Shown: piece after piece, positions 46,851 to 59,560 of the stretch
Numbering within the stretch: the stretch's first letter is position 1
Layout of the letters: each line of letters starts with the position of its first letter
From: Triglochin maritima
Lineage: Eukaryota; Streptophyta; Magnoliopsida; Alismatales; Juncaginaceae
DNA length: 64,000 nucleotides
Direction of reading: 5' to 3'
NCBI GenBank assembly: GCA_963682175.1
Contig: OY821770.1
Coordinates: 13,980,501 to 14,044,500 of the forward strand
Position numbers and translations under genes: made by a program
Notes under the pieces: generated by a model
Databases searched by the model: none
The model's input: the letters and a program-made list of their open reading frames with translations, nothing else
What the model was told of the DNA's origin: nothing

Positions 46851-47164
46851 TAGGGCTGAGCATCGGTCCGGTCCGGTCCGGACCGGAAAAAAAAATTAGG
46901 TCCGGACCGAAAACCGGATCGGACCGGAAAAAATTCGAAAAGCCGGACCGAAGACCGGACCGGTTTGGTCCAAAAACCGGATTTTTTACCTTAAATTTAA
47001 AAAAAAAAAATTGGACCGGTCGGGACCGGACCGGAAAATTTAAAATTTGTCGGACCGAAACCCGGACCGGACCGGATTTTTTCAAAAATTTCCGGACCGA
47101 ACCCGGACCGACCGGTCCGGTCCGGTGCAGTTGACCGGTTTGACCCGGTCAATGCACATCCCTA
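46851..47164. mobile_element. hAT-type MITE, 314 bp, with 8-bp target duplication
   Basis: The left end is TAGGGCTGAGCATC and the right end, reversed, is TAGGGATGTGCATT. The 8-base duplication GTTATGTG lies at 46,843-46,850 and 47,165-47,172. The inside is made of CCGGTCCGG/CCGGACCGG and AAACCGGA strings. An 8-bp duplication is the mark of hAT transposition. It has no coding capacity. A long minus-strand open frame across it is a by-product. Confidence 0.9.
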
Positions 47165-47172
47165 GTTATGTG

Positions 47173-47839
47173 TTGTAATGTTCTTATAAATTTTTTTACG
47201 GATATACAATATTTCATATTCAAAGATACTTTATTTTTACTTCGAAGGTTTTTGGTTGAATCTTAAAGCTATATTTATAAATTATAACTAGCAATATTAA
47301 TCTCGTGTGTTGCACCGACGATGGTATCTTAGCAGCAGGAGTATATAAAAAAATCATATTTAGTTATTTGATGATATTTTTAGTGTGAATATCTCATGTT
47401 AAAACTCATTTCAATTGACAAAAAATTAGTAATTTATTACATATTATGATAATATTTGGTCAGAGTTTGTTTTTGAATAAGAAGATTTTGGAACTAAGCT
47501 TTTTTGCAAACCATATATACAAAGTAAAGAAGCACGAGAATAGAGGACGAATTAGTGATGATAAACAATTTAGGTAGGCAAAAATGAAAAACTCAACAAC
47601 AACAATTCACACTTATAACTTGAAAAAACAATACACAATTCACACTTGTAAGCTTTCACGCAATTAAGTACTAAACTATTGTTGCCTATCTATACACAAT
47701 TCATAGCATTCCATCACTTTCTGTGTTTTCCGAGGATATGAGGATTTCAATTATAATATTTTATATGTTTAGGAATCTAGTGAGAAATATTTTAATTTTT
47801 CAAGATCGACAAACACTTGGAATATTCATAATTAATTAG
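47173..47839. other. Intergenic, AT-rich; nothing recognised
   Basis: No conserved frame, RNA gene or transposon end was identified. Confidence 0.5.
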
Positions 47840-49490
47840 AATTTAAATTTCTTTCTTTTGAATTTCTTTTGAATTTCAGACCGCACTGCATGTTCTGGGT
47901 TCGGGATGTCAACTGGGATCACCTGAACGTATCCTAACTGATGCAAGACGCGATCAGGCAAATGAGGCTCCATGATATCCCAATAACGAATAAGGCTCAT
48001 CAATAAAGTCATCAGCACCTTCGCAGCAGGCTCAGGACCATAGGACAACCACTCCACCTAAATGTTGACATGTTAATAATAATAATAATAAATTAAATGA
48101 ACATAAATGGTTTAGAGTTTTATACTTGCGATGCAGTCATCTGATCTAATTGTCTACGAATGGAATGGAGTCGCCCCTCGCTCTTATCCTCGCTCCGGAC
48201 GACCAACATACGCGAACGAGGATAGCCCAACTGAATGATTTTCTGCTCCAGATGCGGGCAGAAAGGAGGAAAATACTCAGATATCCAAGCTACTGCAGCG
48301 TAAGACAACCCGCAATACCAAAACAACCAGCACGACTAGCTATACCCAATTGGCGATACAGGTACGCGAACGTCGCCGACCCCTATGAGTACTGACCAAT
48401 GGTATCCGGGTCCCTAGCCTCCAATATGTCGTGTGGTCTGATCCTACAACCGCTCTTGTCGACAAACAAGACGCGTCCGAGCAGTAAGAACAAGTAGGCA
48501 GTCAACTGCATATCCTCGGCCCGTGGAGGTCTACAAAAGTCGTCAACAACGTCGATGCTAACACCATCGCCACTCCAAAAGGGACTATCCCTCCCAAGAC
48601 CAGCAACAGTCACCCCGAGTAGCTCGGCTATATAACTCTTCAGCTCAGCCATCGATCCCTAAGCACCGACCATACGACCCTCAACAAAAATGCGAATGAT
48701 CTGGGATACGTCATGCAACATGATCGTTATATCTCCAAAAGGCAAGCGGAAAGAGTTGGTGTTAGGCTGTCATCGCTCCACAAATGCAGATATCAACGGC
48801 ATGTCAAGGCAATGGAACATTTTGTAAAGCAAGTGACCAATCCGATATCAATAATGGCTCCTGTGATATCATCGCTCAAAACTGAGCGCCAACCCTATAA
48901 TGTAGTACAGGCTATGTGCCGATTATGACACTTCAGAACCTTCTGATCCTCGCCCTCCCAAATGCGTCTGACGATGTGGCCCCCGAAACTAGGAATGACG
49001 CTCCCATCTAAAGGACCATCGGGCATCACAACAGTCACGATCCAAGAATCGTCTTCAACCCTCCTCTTCTTCTAAGCTCGGGTATCTACACTGAACGAAC
49101 TCAAATCATCGGTCACAAACCTACCACCTCTACCCTTCTGTATTACCCACTCAACAGTACAAGAACTACCATGTCGCCCCCGTCCTCTACCACACTGCTC
49201 CTCTCACCCACGCCCTCTACCATACTCCCCCTGCCTCTCCTCCTCCCGCTGCTCCAACTCCAACCCATACCGGCCCCCATCGTCACTCTCCACCTCATCC
49301 GAAACTTCCTCATCATCGAAGGAATCATCACGTGTCTGACGACGACGTAAACTATTCTTCTCCCTCCTAATCGAAGCAGATATACCCCGTCTACGTGGAT
49401 GACGAGGTGATGAATCCTCTACGTAAGCATGTGCAGCGCGTAAGGGTATGTATTTTCTTTTTCCTCCACGGTAACCCGATGGCTATTAAT
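47840..49490 (-). pseudogene. Plant mobile domain (PMD/MAIN-like) gene, decayed
   Basis: Read right to left, there is a basic/acidic N-terminus (RREKNSLRRRQTRDDSF, DDEEVSDEVESDDGG; 49,430-49,250). The PMD follows in several frames: VIPSFGGHIVRRIWEGED near 48,985, PLISAFVERWRPNTNSFRLP and GDITIMLHDVSQIIRIFVEG near 48,700-48,810, then MAELKSYIAELLGV (48,652). DDFCRPPRAEDMQLTAYLFL comes next, then WISEYFPPFCPHL. After a GT-AG intron (48,061-48,127) the C-terminal VEWLSYGPE and PDRVLHQLGYVQVIP are read. PMD proteins occur as host genes (MAIN/MAIL1, silencing and genome stability) and as MULE transposon cargo. Stops follow VEGRMVGA and TIGQYS, and the frame shifts at least three times. Confidence 0.75.
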
Positions 49491-49637
49491 TAAATTTTAG
49501 AATTAAAATTTCGTTAAATGGGTTTAAGTTACTAAATCAACAAAATTATTAATTATTTTTTACTAATTACCAATTAATACTAATTATATTTACTAATTAT
49601 TAGTTAAAACTAAATAATTTTAAAAAATAATTAATGG

Positions 49638-49656
49638 GGCGTCTACCGGAGACGCC
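49638..49656. repeat. Short perfect inverted repeat
   Basis: GGCGTCT-ACCGG-AGACGCC, in an otherwise AT-rich stretch just upstream of the PMD relic. It may be a remnant of a transposon end. No partner was found. Confidence 0.5.
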
Positions 49657-50144
49657 TCCCCAAAAGGTGGCTCCTGCGGATGCATTGTTTTTTATTATTA
49701 AGAGGAAGATGAAGAAAATGATGGTAGGAGAGTGAAATGAAGATATATATAAGTAGAAATGACAGAAAGACAAAACGGTAATTGACACGGACGATTTAAG
49801 TAATTTACGAACGATTTAGTAGTCCAGTAAAAAAAGTCCAAGGAGCTCTGATGAAAAGCATAGTGTGACTAGATCTTTATATCAAGCAAAAAAAAGTGTG
49901 GTATACAAGAAGTTCATTTTAATTTTCGTTAAGACCTCAATACAACATTTCAAGAGTGTCACACAAACATATCAAGTCATTAATATCAATTCAAACAAAC
50001 AAAATTAACATTAGTTGTGGTAAAAGTCAAACAAACTTATCAAGAATTTCAAACGGGCTCATAGTCATGGACCGTAATTTATATATATAATAAAAAAATT
50101 CAAAATTATAAATTTAGGATTAAAAAAATCTAATTCTACTCGGA

Positions 50145-50310
50145 TCGTGGTTCACACCCGCGATCCGTCACTTTTTAAAATATTTTTTTGCACTGATTCT
50201 GGGTGTGAACCGCAATTCGTCACATTTTTTTTAATTTTTTTTTCGCACGGATCGTGGTTCACACTCGCGATCTGGCACTTTTTTTAAATAAAAATTCGAG
50301 GATCGCGGGT
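50145..50310. repeat. Four copies of a GGATCG...CGATCC hairpin motif
   Basis: GGATCGTGGTTCACACCCGC (50,142) and GATCGTGGTTCACACTCGCG (50,249) alternate with the reverse-oriented GGGTGTGAACCGC (50,200) and GATCGCGGGTGTG (50,301), spaced about 50 bases in T-rich DNA. Each motif has self-complementary ends. Confidence 0.6.
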
Positions 50311-51650
50311 GTGTCGTGACTTTTTTATTTTCTTTATTTTTTTGATTTTTGTTTTTCTTATTTTTCGAAATTGTATTAAATCATTTTTTTCAAAAAATAT
50401 TTTCTAATTGTTATTATTTTCTAAAAATATTTTAAAAAAGGTAATTTTTTCGAGAATCGACTTTTAAATTACATGGATAACTGAAGGTGTTGAAAAGTTC
50501 GATTATTTTATACAATAAAAAAATAATTTCTCTTATTCGGAATAATAAATTATTTACAATTAAATATTAAACAAACACTAAAACTAATTAAAACAAAAAA
50601 ATTGGTGACGTTGTCAAAAATTCGTAAAGTGTCCATTACAAACATTTTTGGAGGTCGATACAACAAAAAATTAAAAACAAAATTAAAAAAATTAAAAAAT
50701 AATAACAATTTGAAAACATATTTTGAAAAATATATATTAAAAACCAGAAATTCTCTAGTAAGTTCAGGGCTTAATTTTTCAAAATTAAGCACTCACAATA
50801 TCCACTACTCATTTCAAATTGTATCGTGTATTAAGAAAAAAACGGTTATGTTAATGAACGGTGAGATTAACTGTAAATAAGATCCAATAGTAATATTGTA
50901 GGGGGTTTAAACTAAATTTGATGAGCCCTTAGCTCACTAGAGTTTGACCTCACTAGAGGTTGACCCTATTAAAAACAGATAAAAAGTGATTTAAAAAAAT
51001 CAAAACATAACACTAAAACTAAAATCACTAAACCTAAACAATTTGTTATTTAAAAAAAAATGGTCACGTCTTTGAAGAAAACAATACATAATGCCAACAT
51101 CAATGTCTGTCAATTGTGTTAGTATCATGTATATGTATTTTCGTGTATGCTATATTTACTGTATTTTGAACGATATAATCCTTACTGAGATTGCTTGCAA
51201 CATAACACTATGAGACATTAACGCTTTCATACCATAAAATGTCTCAACAAATATTTTCAATTAGAAAACAGTTGATTATACTACAAAGTATACTTCATAT
51301 GCCAATTTCGTGTAAATCGTGTAGTCTGCATGTAATCGTGTATGTTTCACGTTTAATCATCACTTGTTATAATGTTTATTCTCCTGCACTATTTGAGCTA
51401 ACCTAGGGATTAGGCACACAGAAAAAAAAACAATAAAAATAATAATCATACTATTACATCAAGTTGTCTTAAAAATTGACAAGCCTAAATGAAGTAAATT
51501 TGAAGCCGAGACTCCAATGAGTCCTCAATATTGCCGATGTCCCCAATGTTAGACCAATTACATAAGCCTCAACATTCAATACTAAAACGTCACAACACAA
51601 TCCAGTTTCCTGTACCAAAAAAACCGTTGCATATCACAAAGTCAGGAAGT
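50311..51650. other. AT-rich intergenic DNA; no gene recognised
   Basis: Only low-complexity frames (N/K/F-rich). The right part approaches the 3' end of RPT5. The transcript end cannot be fixed by eye. Confidence 0.5.
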
Positions 51651-51982
51651 CCACGTTATCCATTTTCATCAAAAACGTAATGAACAATCATAAAAAGTAC
51701 ATGAAAAAATATTGACAATGCCCAAGTAATCTGTTTCTTATAAGGAATCCCAAGTAATCTATTATCGTAGAAAGCAAGGTCACCAATTTGTTTTGAAACA
51801 CCGAACAGTTGAAAAACACTACTGCAGAGAAGGGCACGCACTGAACACCTATGGAAATTAATTCCAAGTATTACCACCCTACACACCGATAATGTCAACA
51901 CAGTTGTTCCATATCTTAACAGTATAACTCGACTATCAGGCAGGCAGCATAGCATCATTAGCTCTTACACGATCTTGATGCT

Positions 51983-54900
51983 TCAAGCATAGTAATTCAA
52001 GCTGGCCTTCTTCTTGGCCTGGACCTGGATAATTCCTTCGTTGAAATCTTCATGTGTCACCTGCATCAGAAATAAGAAAAGAGTTAATTCACTCGGGAAA
52101 AGAGCAGGTAAACCTGGTTACATTGCAAGATGAGCTATAACTCTAAGCTTTAATATTTCTTTTAACTTGGAGTTTGTGTGCCCACTCAAACAATAATATG
52201 ATCTTCCTTTATAAATCATAACACACCTCAGTTGCATCTCGGCGAAGAGCTAGCATGCCAGCTTCTACACATACAGCCTTCAGCTGAGCACCATTGAAGT
52301 CGTCAGTAGATCGAGCCAACTCTTCAAAATTCACATCAGGGTTTACAGTCATTTTCCTTGAGTGGATCTGAAACAATGGAATAAACAAAATCAGTCCCAC
52401 TCCAGAGTCTAACGCAATGATGGCAAATAAGTAATGAAGGTTATCATTCACCTGCAAAATTCGAGCTCTGGCTTCTTCAGTTGGATGAGGGAACTCAATC
52501 TTGCGATCTAATCGACCAGATCGCATGAGAGCGGGGTCCAAAATATCCGCTCGATTGGTTGCTGCTATCACCTGAATAATATTATAATGTTATTTATTTA
52601 TTTATTTTGGGTTGAATGGTTATTAGTTTTGACGACACTATTAACCAAAACTGAACGAGTGGAACTGCGGTTCTTATGATTGTTTAAAATGATTTGATTA
52701 GTTGATTCCTAAGAAGCACGGAGACGGACACAGGACACGGACACGGGGATACGGCATTTTTCTAAAAAGTAGGACACGGACATGGCATTAAAATTATAGT
52801 TAAAAATTATAATATATATAAATAAAAAATAATATACTTGTAAAAAAATAATTACTCATAAATGTTAAATGTTCATAATAAAATAATATACGTTGCTTCA
52901 GGTTGCCTCCTCATTGTCCATGACAAAAGTAGTCATTAGGCCTATTCTTAAAGGGCAACAAACTGATTACTACCCAATAAAATAATATACTTCCTTGACC
53001 CAATGGTTTATCTTCTTCTCCTCTATATAAACATTCTGGTACCGAAAAGGAGGAAGAAAAAGAGTCAAAAGTCAAAATCGAGACCAAGGAGTGCCCTATC
53101 CATGTCCGAGGAGTGTCCACCACTGCAAAATGTCAAAATTGCCCCGGACATGCCACCTGGCGTGTCCGACATGTGTCCAAGGCATGTCCGAGGAGTGTCG
53201 GTGTCCGACACGAACACGACGACCATTCAGAAGTGTCCGTGCTTCCTAGGTTGATTCACATGCTCTTCGTTAATCAACGAAAGTGAAACAAGTTCACAAA
53301 AAGATTCTACATAGAGGGACTAATACATGTATCTAACAATTATTAAGGAATTCACAACAAAATTGTGGCAATGGGTAAAAAGAGAGATACATTAAATACT
53401 AGGAAATCTATTAACTGGTAAATCTAGAAAACTAATACAAACATTGTATATACTTTGCAACATATGAGTTTCAAAATTTCGAAACAACATCAATAAGATA
53501 ACATATGCGAAATAAATTCCAAAACCCTTTTCCTAAAGTAACTAAATTACTAAAATTACAAGACCAGAAATTTACCTATTAATATACTGAAGATTATTCA
53601 CCAATCACAAAAATGAATAATCCATATAAATTCAAATAAATATAAGTAAAATAACGAAACTTTATCTCTTATATTGGCACAACAACAACAAAGCCTTATT
53701 TTCAAACTAGTTGGGATTAACTTAGATTGGCATAAATTTGTAATAAAAGATAACCAATATTGTAGCTACTAAGCTATCAAATCAAAATATAACTGGTTTG
53801 CCAAACTTTCTTGAATAGATAAAAGCAGTATATGCAAAGGTGTGCAGTCGTGCGCGTGTTTATGAAATATTAATGTACCTACAACGAATAGATAAAAGCA
53901 GTATATGCAAATGTGTGCAGTTGTGCACATGTTTATGATATATTAACGTACCTACAAAATTAACATATCTTCCTGACTCAGGAAAGTATCATGAGGTACT
54001 AAGTATAAGCATGTGACAATATCAAGGCAGTAAACATGTAACTTCAAGCCACTGCTATAGTAGGCACAACAGTGAACTCACTTTTATACGGTCATCACTG
54101 CTAAAACCATCAAGCTGATTAAGCAACTCCAACATGGTCCGCTGAACTTCCCTATCTCCACTCACTTCACTGTGGAGCAACAGAACGAAATGTTTAGTAC
54201 CCAATAAATAGCTTGCATCTCTAGTGTGTAGTTAACTAGCATAAGTCAAAATTAGCAAGGTCAGCAATTTAAGCAACCAAAGAAAATAAAGATAAGATTA
54301 CAGACATTAATGATGAAATGGACATGAAATAAAAAGAAACTCCAAATAAAAATGAGGTATGTGCTAAGAAGCACGGAGACGGACACGGGACACGGACACG
54401 GGGATACGGCATTTTTCTAAAAAGTAGGACACGGACACGGCATTAAAATTATAAATAAAAATAATAATATATATAAATAAAAAATAATATACTTGTAAAA
54501 AAATAATTACTCATAAATGTTAAATGTTCATAATAAAATAATATACGTTGTTTCAGGTTGCCTCCTCATTGTCCATGACAAAAGTAGTCATTATGTCTAT
54601 TCTTAAAGGATAACAAACTGATAAAATAATATACTTCAAGAGTTGTATTGAAACTCCCTTGACCCAATGGTTTATCTTCTTATTCTCCTCTAAATAAACA
54701 TTCTGGTACCGAAAAGGAGGAAGGAAAAAAAAGTCAAACGTCAAAATCAAGACCAAGGAGTGTCCGAGGAGTGTCCAAGGAGTTTCAGAGGAGTGTCCAC
54801 CACTGCGAAATGTCAAAACTACTGTAGGACACGCCACCTGGCGTGTCCGACACGTGTCCGAGGAGTGTCGGTGTCCGACACGGCCACGACTCGGACACGA

Positions 54901-57900
54901 CGACCATTCAGAAGTGTCCGTGCTTCCTAGGGTATGTGGCATGCCTCATGTAACATCGCAGTTTTTCATATTTGTAGGATATATTCAGCTCATTGAGCTC
55001 AACAACAATAACAAGTGCCAAATATTCTTTTCTTTTGATAATTGGTAGGGGCTAATTTTATTTTAATTATAAAGGTTGGTTGCAGATCCACGACCTACCC
55101 TACCCAACAGGTACCTTTACCAATTGGGATACACAATGGGTCTCTTTGCCAAATACTCTCATAGATATTGCTGACAAAATATGATGTTTTTTATTATTAA
55201 AAAATTCGTAAGTGTTGGGAAATACCTGTCAAACCGCTTAGTTCCGATAGCATCAATTTCATCAATAAAAATAATGCATGGAGATTTCTCCTTTGCAAGT
55301 TGGAAAGCATCACGAACAAGCTTTGCCCCATCACCGATAAACATCTGAAGAAGTATGACTGTTATATATAACACAATCAAATTTAATTGATAACATGCTA
55401 TACTATTATCCTAAGAAAATTACAACTACACCAAGCTGTGCAAAACCAACTTCTAATTGTTTATTTAACACGCAACTGAAACTTATCAGTCATGGCTTAT
55501 GACTGATAAGTTAAATTGATAACATGCTAAACATATAATCCCTATAACATATGACGCAAGAAATCCAGTAGTCATGGCTTTGGTAGGTCAACGCTCAATC
55601 TGCTACGAATGTATGCCTTTCCTCTAAATACATAGCCGGTGTAATTAAAACAAGTGCGACAAGCCAATAACAAATGCCAGGTTATAGAGAATGATAAGTT
55701 CGGAAAAAGGAAGATCATTATTTACCACTCAAAAGATAGCTGAAAAGTTCCATATAATTTGGTTACTTTCATGGACAAAAGGTGCACCAAGTTGAAATAC
55801 TTAAAAAATACAACCAAGGAATCCTTCGAATGACCAAATTGGGTCAATAGAAAGTGAGTAAATACACAATCTTTATGTAAATTAGGGAAACTCCTTTCTT
55901 GAAGTGAAATTTGAATTCTCAAAACTCAAAGAGTTAACTAAGAGATCTCAGTTCTGAGAAAGCATCTACACTTAGTGCAAGCAGTATCAACCCCTCTTTT
56001 TTTCACCATAAACTTCTTCCGAACAATACAAAAGCATAATCTTAGATTCCTCCAAAGCATGATAAATACAAAAATTATAATTCCAACCTCAGCACAACAA
56101 CTTTTTTATCAGTAATAATTAACAAATGTACAAATCAAAACCTAGAACTACAAGTCTAACTTATCAGAAAAGAAAAATACTCTCAAAAACAGCTGTAGAG
56201 TCCAAAACTAACAAATGTAAGCTGTGTAACAATTAGAAACTAAAACAACTCAAAAGAGAAACAAAACACCTCAAAAATCAGATCCAAACAAATGGTGCAC
56301 AAATTAAACAATCAAGAGATCAATGATTGCACACCTGCACAAGTTGAGGACCTGCTAATTTAAGAAAAGTAGCATTTGTCTGCGCTGCACATGCTCGAGC
56401 CATCAATGTTTTACCAGTTCCAGGAGGTCCATACAGAAGCACACCCTTTGGTGGACGAACTCCTAGCTTTTGGAATCTATCTTTGTGAGTCATAGGTAGG
56501 ACAATGGCCTCAACAAGTTCTTGGATCTGAAGTAAAATTATTACATAAGACAATGAAGAATAGAAAGGGATCAAACCTACAATCAACAAATAACCAAGAA
56601 TGTGACAATATTAGATCTTTGAAGCAGTAATATAAAAAAACGATGATAATAATTCATGTTTTGATAATTATCCCAGGCCTTTTAGATGGAACGCACTCCT
56701 AACACCAAGAAGATATATACTGGCGAAAGTGTTTACAACCACATGTTTGCCAACTAATATCAAAGGTCGTACACTAAACAAGTAGATGAGATTATCTAAT
56801 TGAAGAAACTATATCTAGAAGATAATATTTCATTAAGTAAAAGAACAATAAAAGCCAGTCATCCGTATGCATGTAAGACTTTTTCTTTAATCTCTCAACC
56901 ATGGTGAATCATCTATAATCATCATCAACATCGTGTATAATTTATTAATAGAAAAGTTGGAAAGAGTGTTCCCTTTCCGAGCTGTCTGCATGCTATAGCC
57001 TATCGAGGCTACAAGTTCAGAGGTCACAAATCCGAAGGCTGAGCACAAAACAAGACCTAAAGGAAGTCAAAGGAGACCTACTACAATAAAGAAAAATGAA
57101 ACTTCCTACAATACTTTGAAACTTGAAAATATAGACAGTGATCCAAGAAAGAACAAAAACTCAAAGACGTAATACTTTTTATAAAAGACACCGGAAGGAC
57201 TCTGATATTACATGAAATTAGCAACATGTGCTGAACATAGCAAAGGGAATCATTATTTTAAGGAAAGATGAAAAAATTCCATGTAAAAAAATCAGACCAG
57301 CGCTATCTACTTAGAGGGCAGGAGTTTTCAGTATTTCGCAAAACTTGTCCAAAGACTGACGTAAAAATGAAAGGTAAGAGTAAATAGGGAAACCACAAAA
57401 CATGTCAAGAGATCCATACTTGCTTCTCAAGTCCACCAATATCATTATAATCTTCAGTAGGCTTCTCATCAACCTCCATTGCTTTAACACGAGAATCGTA
57501 TTCAGATGGGAGAGTATCTAGTATAAGATAGCTATCTTTGTTCACCCCGACTAGATCACTAGGTTTTAATTTATCTGGATCAACAAGCCCCACAACTGGT
57601 AGAAAGATTGTCTGCAAAACAACAGATTTAGAAATGAGCGTTGTTGACAGAAAAACAAGACAACAGTCGTAATAAGAAATGCTTCAGCCTTCAGTTAACA
57701 AGCCAATGGACAAACCAATTATTTTGGTAAAAACTTTTTTATAAATAAAATACTGCTAGAAAAATGATACATATAGAAACATGCAACTACTAGTGAAGAG
57801 GCAATACATCTTTTCTTTACTGGGCAGAACCATGTCCCATAAAAACCATGCCGAAAAACACAGACTTTCTGAAAGAACAAGCATTTGCAAGCATTTTACA

Positions 57901-59339
57901 GAAAATTCTGATCATAATAGAATTAAATATTTAACACTAGAAATAGGAATCAACAGAAACCTGACGGGTTGATGTTTTAAGCACAACACATTTTCCCTTT
58001 CTTTGAGAATCCAGATCAATGTTAGCGCCATCCTCCTCAGCCTCGTCCTCAGGGTTCATCTCCAATATCTGTGAAAGAGATTAGTAAAATTAAAGACCAG
58101 ATGCTTGAGAAAATGAAGAATCAATGATCACATAATCATGTAGCGCAGAGGGACTGAGTACCATAACAATGAACACAAAACTAATTTCTACTTAAACACA
58201 TCCATACAATTGTAAACAAAAGGATATAAATTATATGAGGTCAAAACATCAGCACTGCCAGCAAAAGAGGTAAGGGGACAGATTCTACTGTGTTCTGTTC
58301 AATGTGGAGTCCTGAACTGTACAATCTGTAGTTAATAATTTAATATAAAAAACGCTTTCATATCTCAAATTTGAAAAGTGCTGAACATCAAAACTGAATT
58401 CTACTAGAACACATCCATCAATAATAGCAAGATTTAAGTAAATATAATTAGGTCAAAACTTGAGTTCTACCGGCTACAAAGCCAAAGCAGCAGGATGTGT
58501 TAAATCCATTCAACCATGGAACATAAAATTGGAAACACTAATCTCTAGTCACAGCAATCTAATGTTGCTGACCGGTTCAATTTTTTTATTTTATACTAAG
58601 CCAAAACTCAGAAACACTAGAGTAGGTAGTTAAGATAAAAGATAACACTCTTATGTCCCCACATCCAAAGCTGGTCCATCTATAAACCATAGAAGAAAAC
58701 TTTCATATCTTCATGTCCAAATTTAATATCCAATCAACAATTCCATATCTCCACCTCCGATTTGATCTCCAAGCCGATACAACATCTCTTCCATCCATAA
58801 ACCTAGAATAGGTAGTTAACATTAAAAAAACACTTTCATATCTCCACACCAAATTTGATTTCCCAGCCGATACAGCAGCTCATCCAACTATCTATAAACC
58901 ACAGAATAGGCAGTTCTTAACATAAAGAAAAAGAACAGTTTCACATCTCCATATCCAAATTTGACTTCAAATCAAACCTAACACTTCTCATCCAAAAGTC
59001 ACTCATCCATCTAAAAAGCCTAAACAAGAACACTTTTCACATCTCCTGATCCAATTTCAATTACCACCGAACACGCCATCTCGGAAACCGAAATCGGTGA
59101 CTGACCTCGACGATGTTGCCGACGAGGTAGGGAAGCTGCTTGTTGAGCTTGATCTTCTCCTGGTTCTCCTTGGTCTTCTCCTTGAAGGACTCCATCTCAA
59201 GGTTGGTCCGCTGCAGCTCCTCCTTGAGGATGCGGCTCTCGTTGTCGAGGAGGCGGGAAGCCCTCGCGATGTCGTCGGTGGTCATCGACGCCAGCTGGTC
59301 CTCCTCGAAGTTTGGGTCCTCTGCCATCGCCGTCGCCAT
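51983..59339 (-). CDS. RPT5: 26S proteasome AAA-ATPase subunit RPT5 (regulatory subunit 6A), 9 exons, 423 aa
   Basis: RPT5 is one of six ATPases in the 19S base that unfold ubiquitinated proteins and open the 20S gate. The exons, all with GT-AG borders, are 59,339-59,106; 58,068-57,961; 57,611-57,420; 56,526-56,335; 55,344-55,226; 54,169-54,082; 52,571-52,452; 52,367-52,227; and 52,060-51,983. Together they make 423 codons without a break. The N-terminal coiled coil (about 30-75) is followed by the OB domain, Walker A GPPGTGKT (211-218), Walker B FIDEID (268-273), the second region of homology with two arginines near 328-331, and the C-terminal HbYX-type YYA that docks into the 20S ring. It starts at MATAMAEDP. 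The predicted protein looks intact and typical in length. Two related MITEs lie in introns 5 and 6. Confidence 0.97.
52709..53249. mobile_element. hAT-type MITE, 541 bp, in RPT5 intron 6
   Basis: The ends are CTAAGAAGCACGGA and, reversed, CTAGGAAGCACGGA. The 8-bp duplication GTTGATTC lies at 52,701-52,708 and 53,250-53,257. The inside has GGACACGG and GTGTCCGAGGAGTGTCC strings near the ends and an AT-rich middle. It is the same family as 54,364-54,930. Confidence 0.92.
53679..53735 (-). mobile_element. Possible RTE-type LINE 3' tail
   Basis: AACAACAACAAAGCCTTATT followed by CAAACTAGTTGGGATTAA resembles, on the minus strand, the widespread plant RTE LINE tail that ends in (TTG)n. It is only about 57 bases, within RPT5 intron 6. 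Confidence 0.45.
54364..54930. mobile_element. hAT-type MITE, 567 bp, in RPT5 intron 5
   Basis: Same ends as 52,709-53,249. The 8-bp duplication GGTATGTG lies at 54,356-54,363 and 54,931-54,938. It has an extra piece (TCAAGAGTTGTATTGAAACT) near 54,633 and a longer GTGTCCGAGGAGTGTCC repeat. It is an independent insertion, since its target site differs. Confidence 0.93.
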
Positions 59340-59560
59340 CGAAGAAGAAGAAGAAGAAGAAGAAGAAGGGAAGGAATAGGGCGAGAGAAGGGGATTTCGG
59401 CTTGCGCTCTACGATTGTAGATTTGCAGTGGGTTCATGGGCCGTCGGGTCGGCCCATGGGCGGAGAATTTGGGCTGGGAAATTTGGACAATTCGGTCTCA
59501 TCCAAGATTGGACCTAATTTTTTAACAATTTAGGATTTTAAGTTAATTTGTTGTTTGGTA
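59340..59560 (-). promoter_or_regulatory. RPT5 5' leader and promoter
   Basis: Directly upstream of the ATG the transcribed strand has a run of CTT triplets (plus-strand GAA, 59,341-59,367), common in plant leaders. Further out are three TGGGC(C/T)-type site II motifs: 59,437-59,442, and the inverted pair GGCCCATGGGC at 59,451-59,461. Site II motifs are TCP-factor targets frequent in plant genes for proteasome, ribosome and growth functions. I see no TATA box, as expected for a housekeeping gene. Confidence 0.6.

Noticed and set aside
46348..47085. 245-codon minus-strand frame near the MITE
   Set aside because: It runs from the F-box flank straight through a transposon boundary (46,851), so it cannot be an old gene, and it has no recognisable domain.
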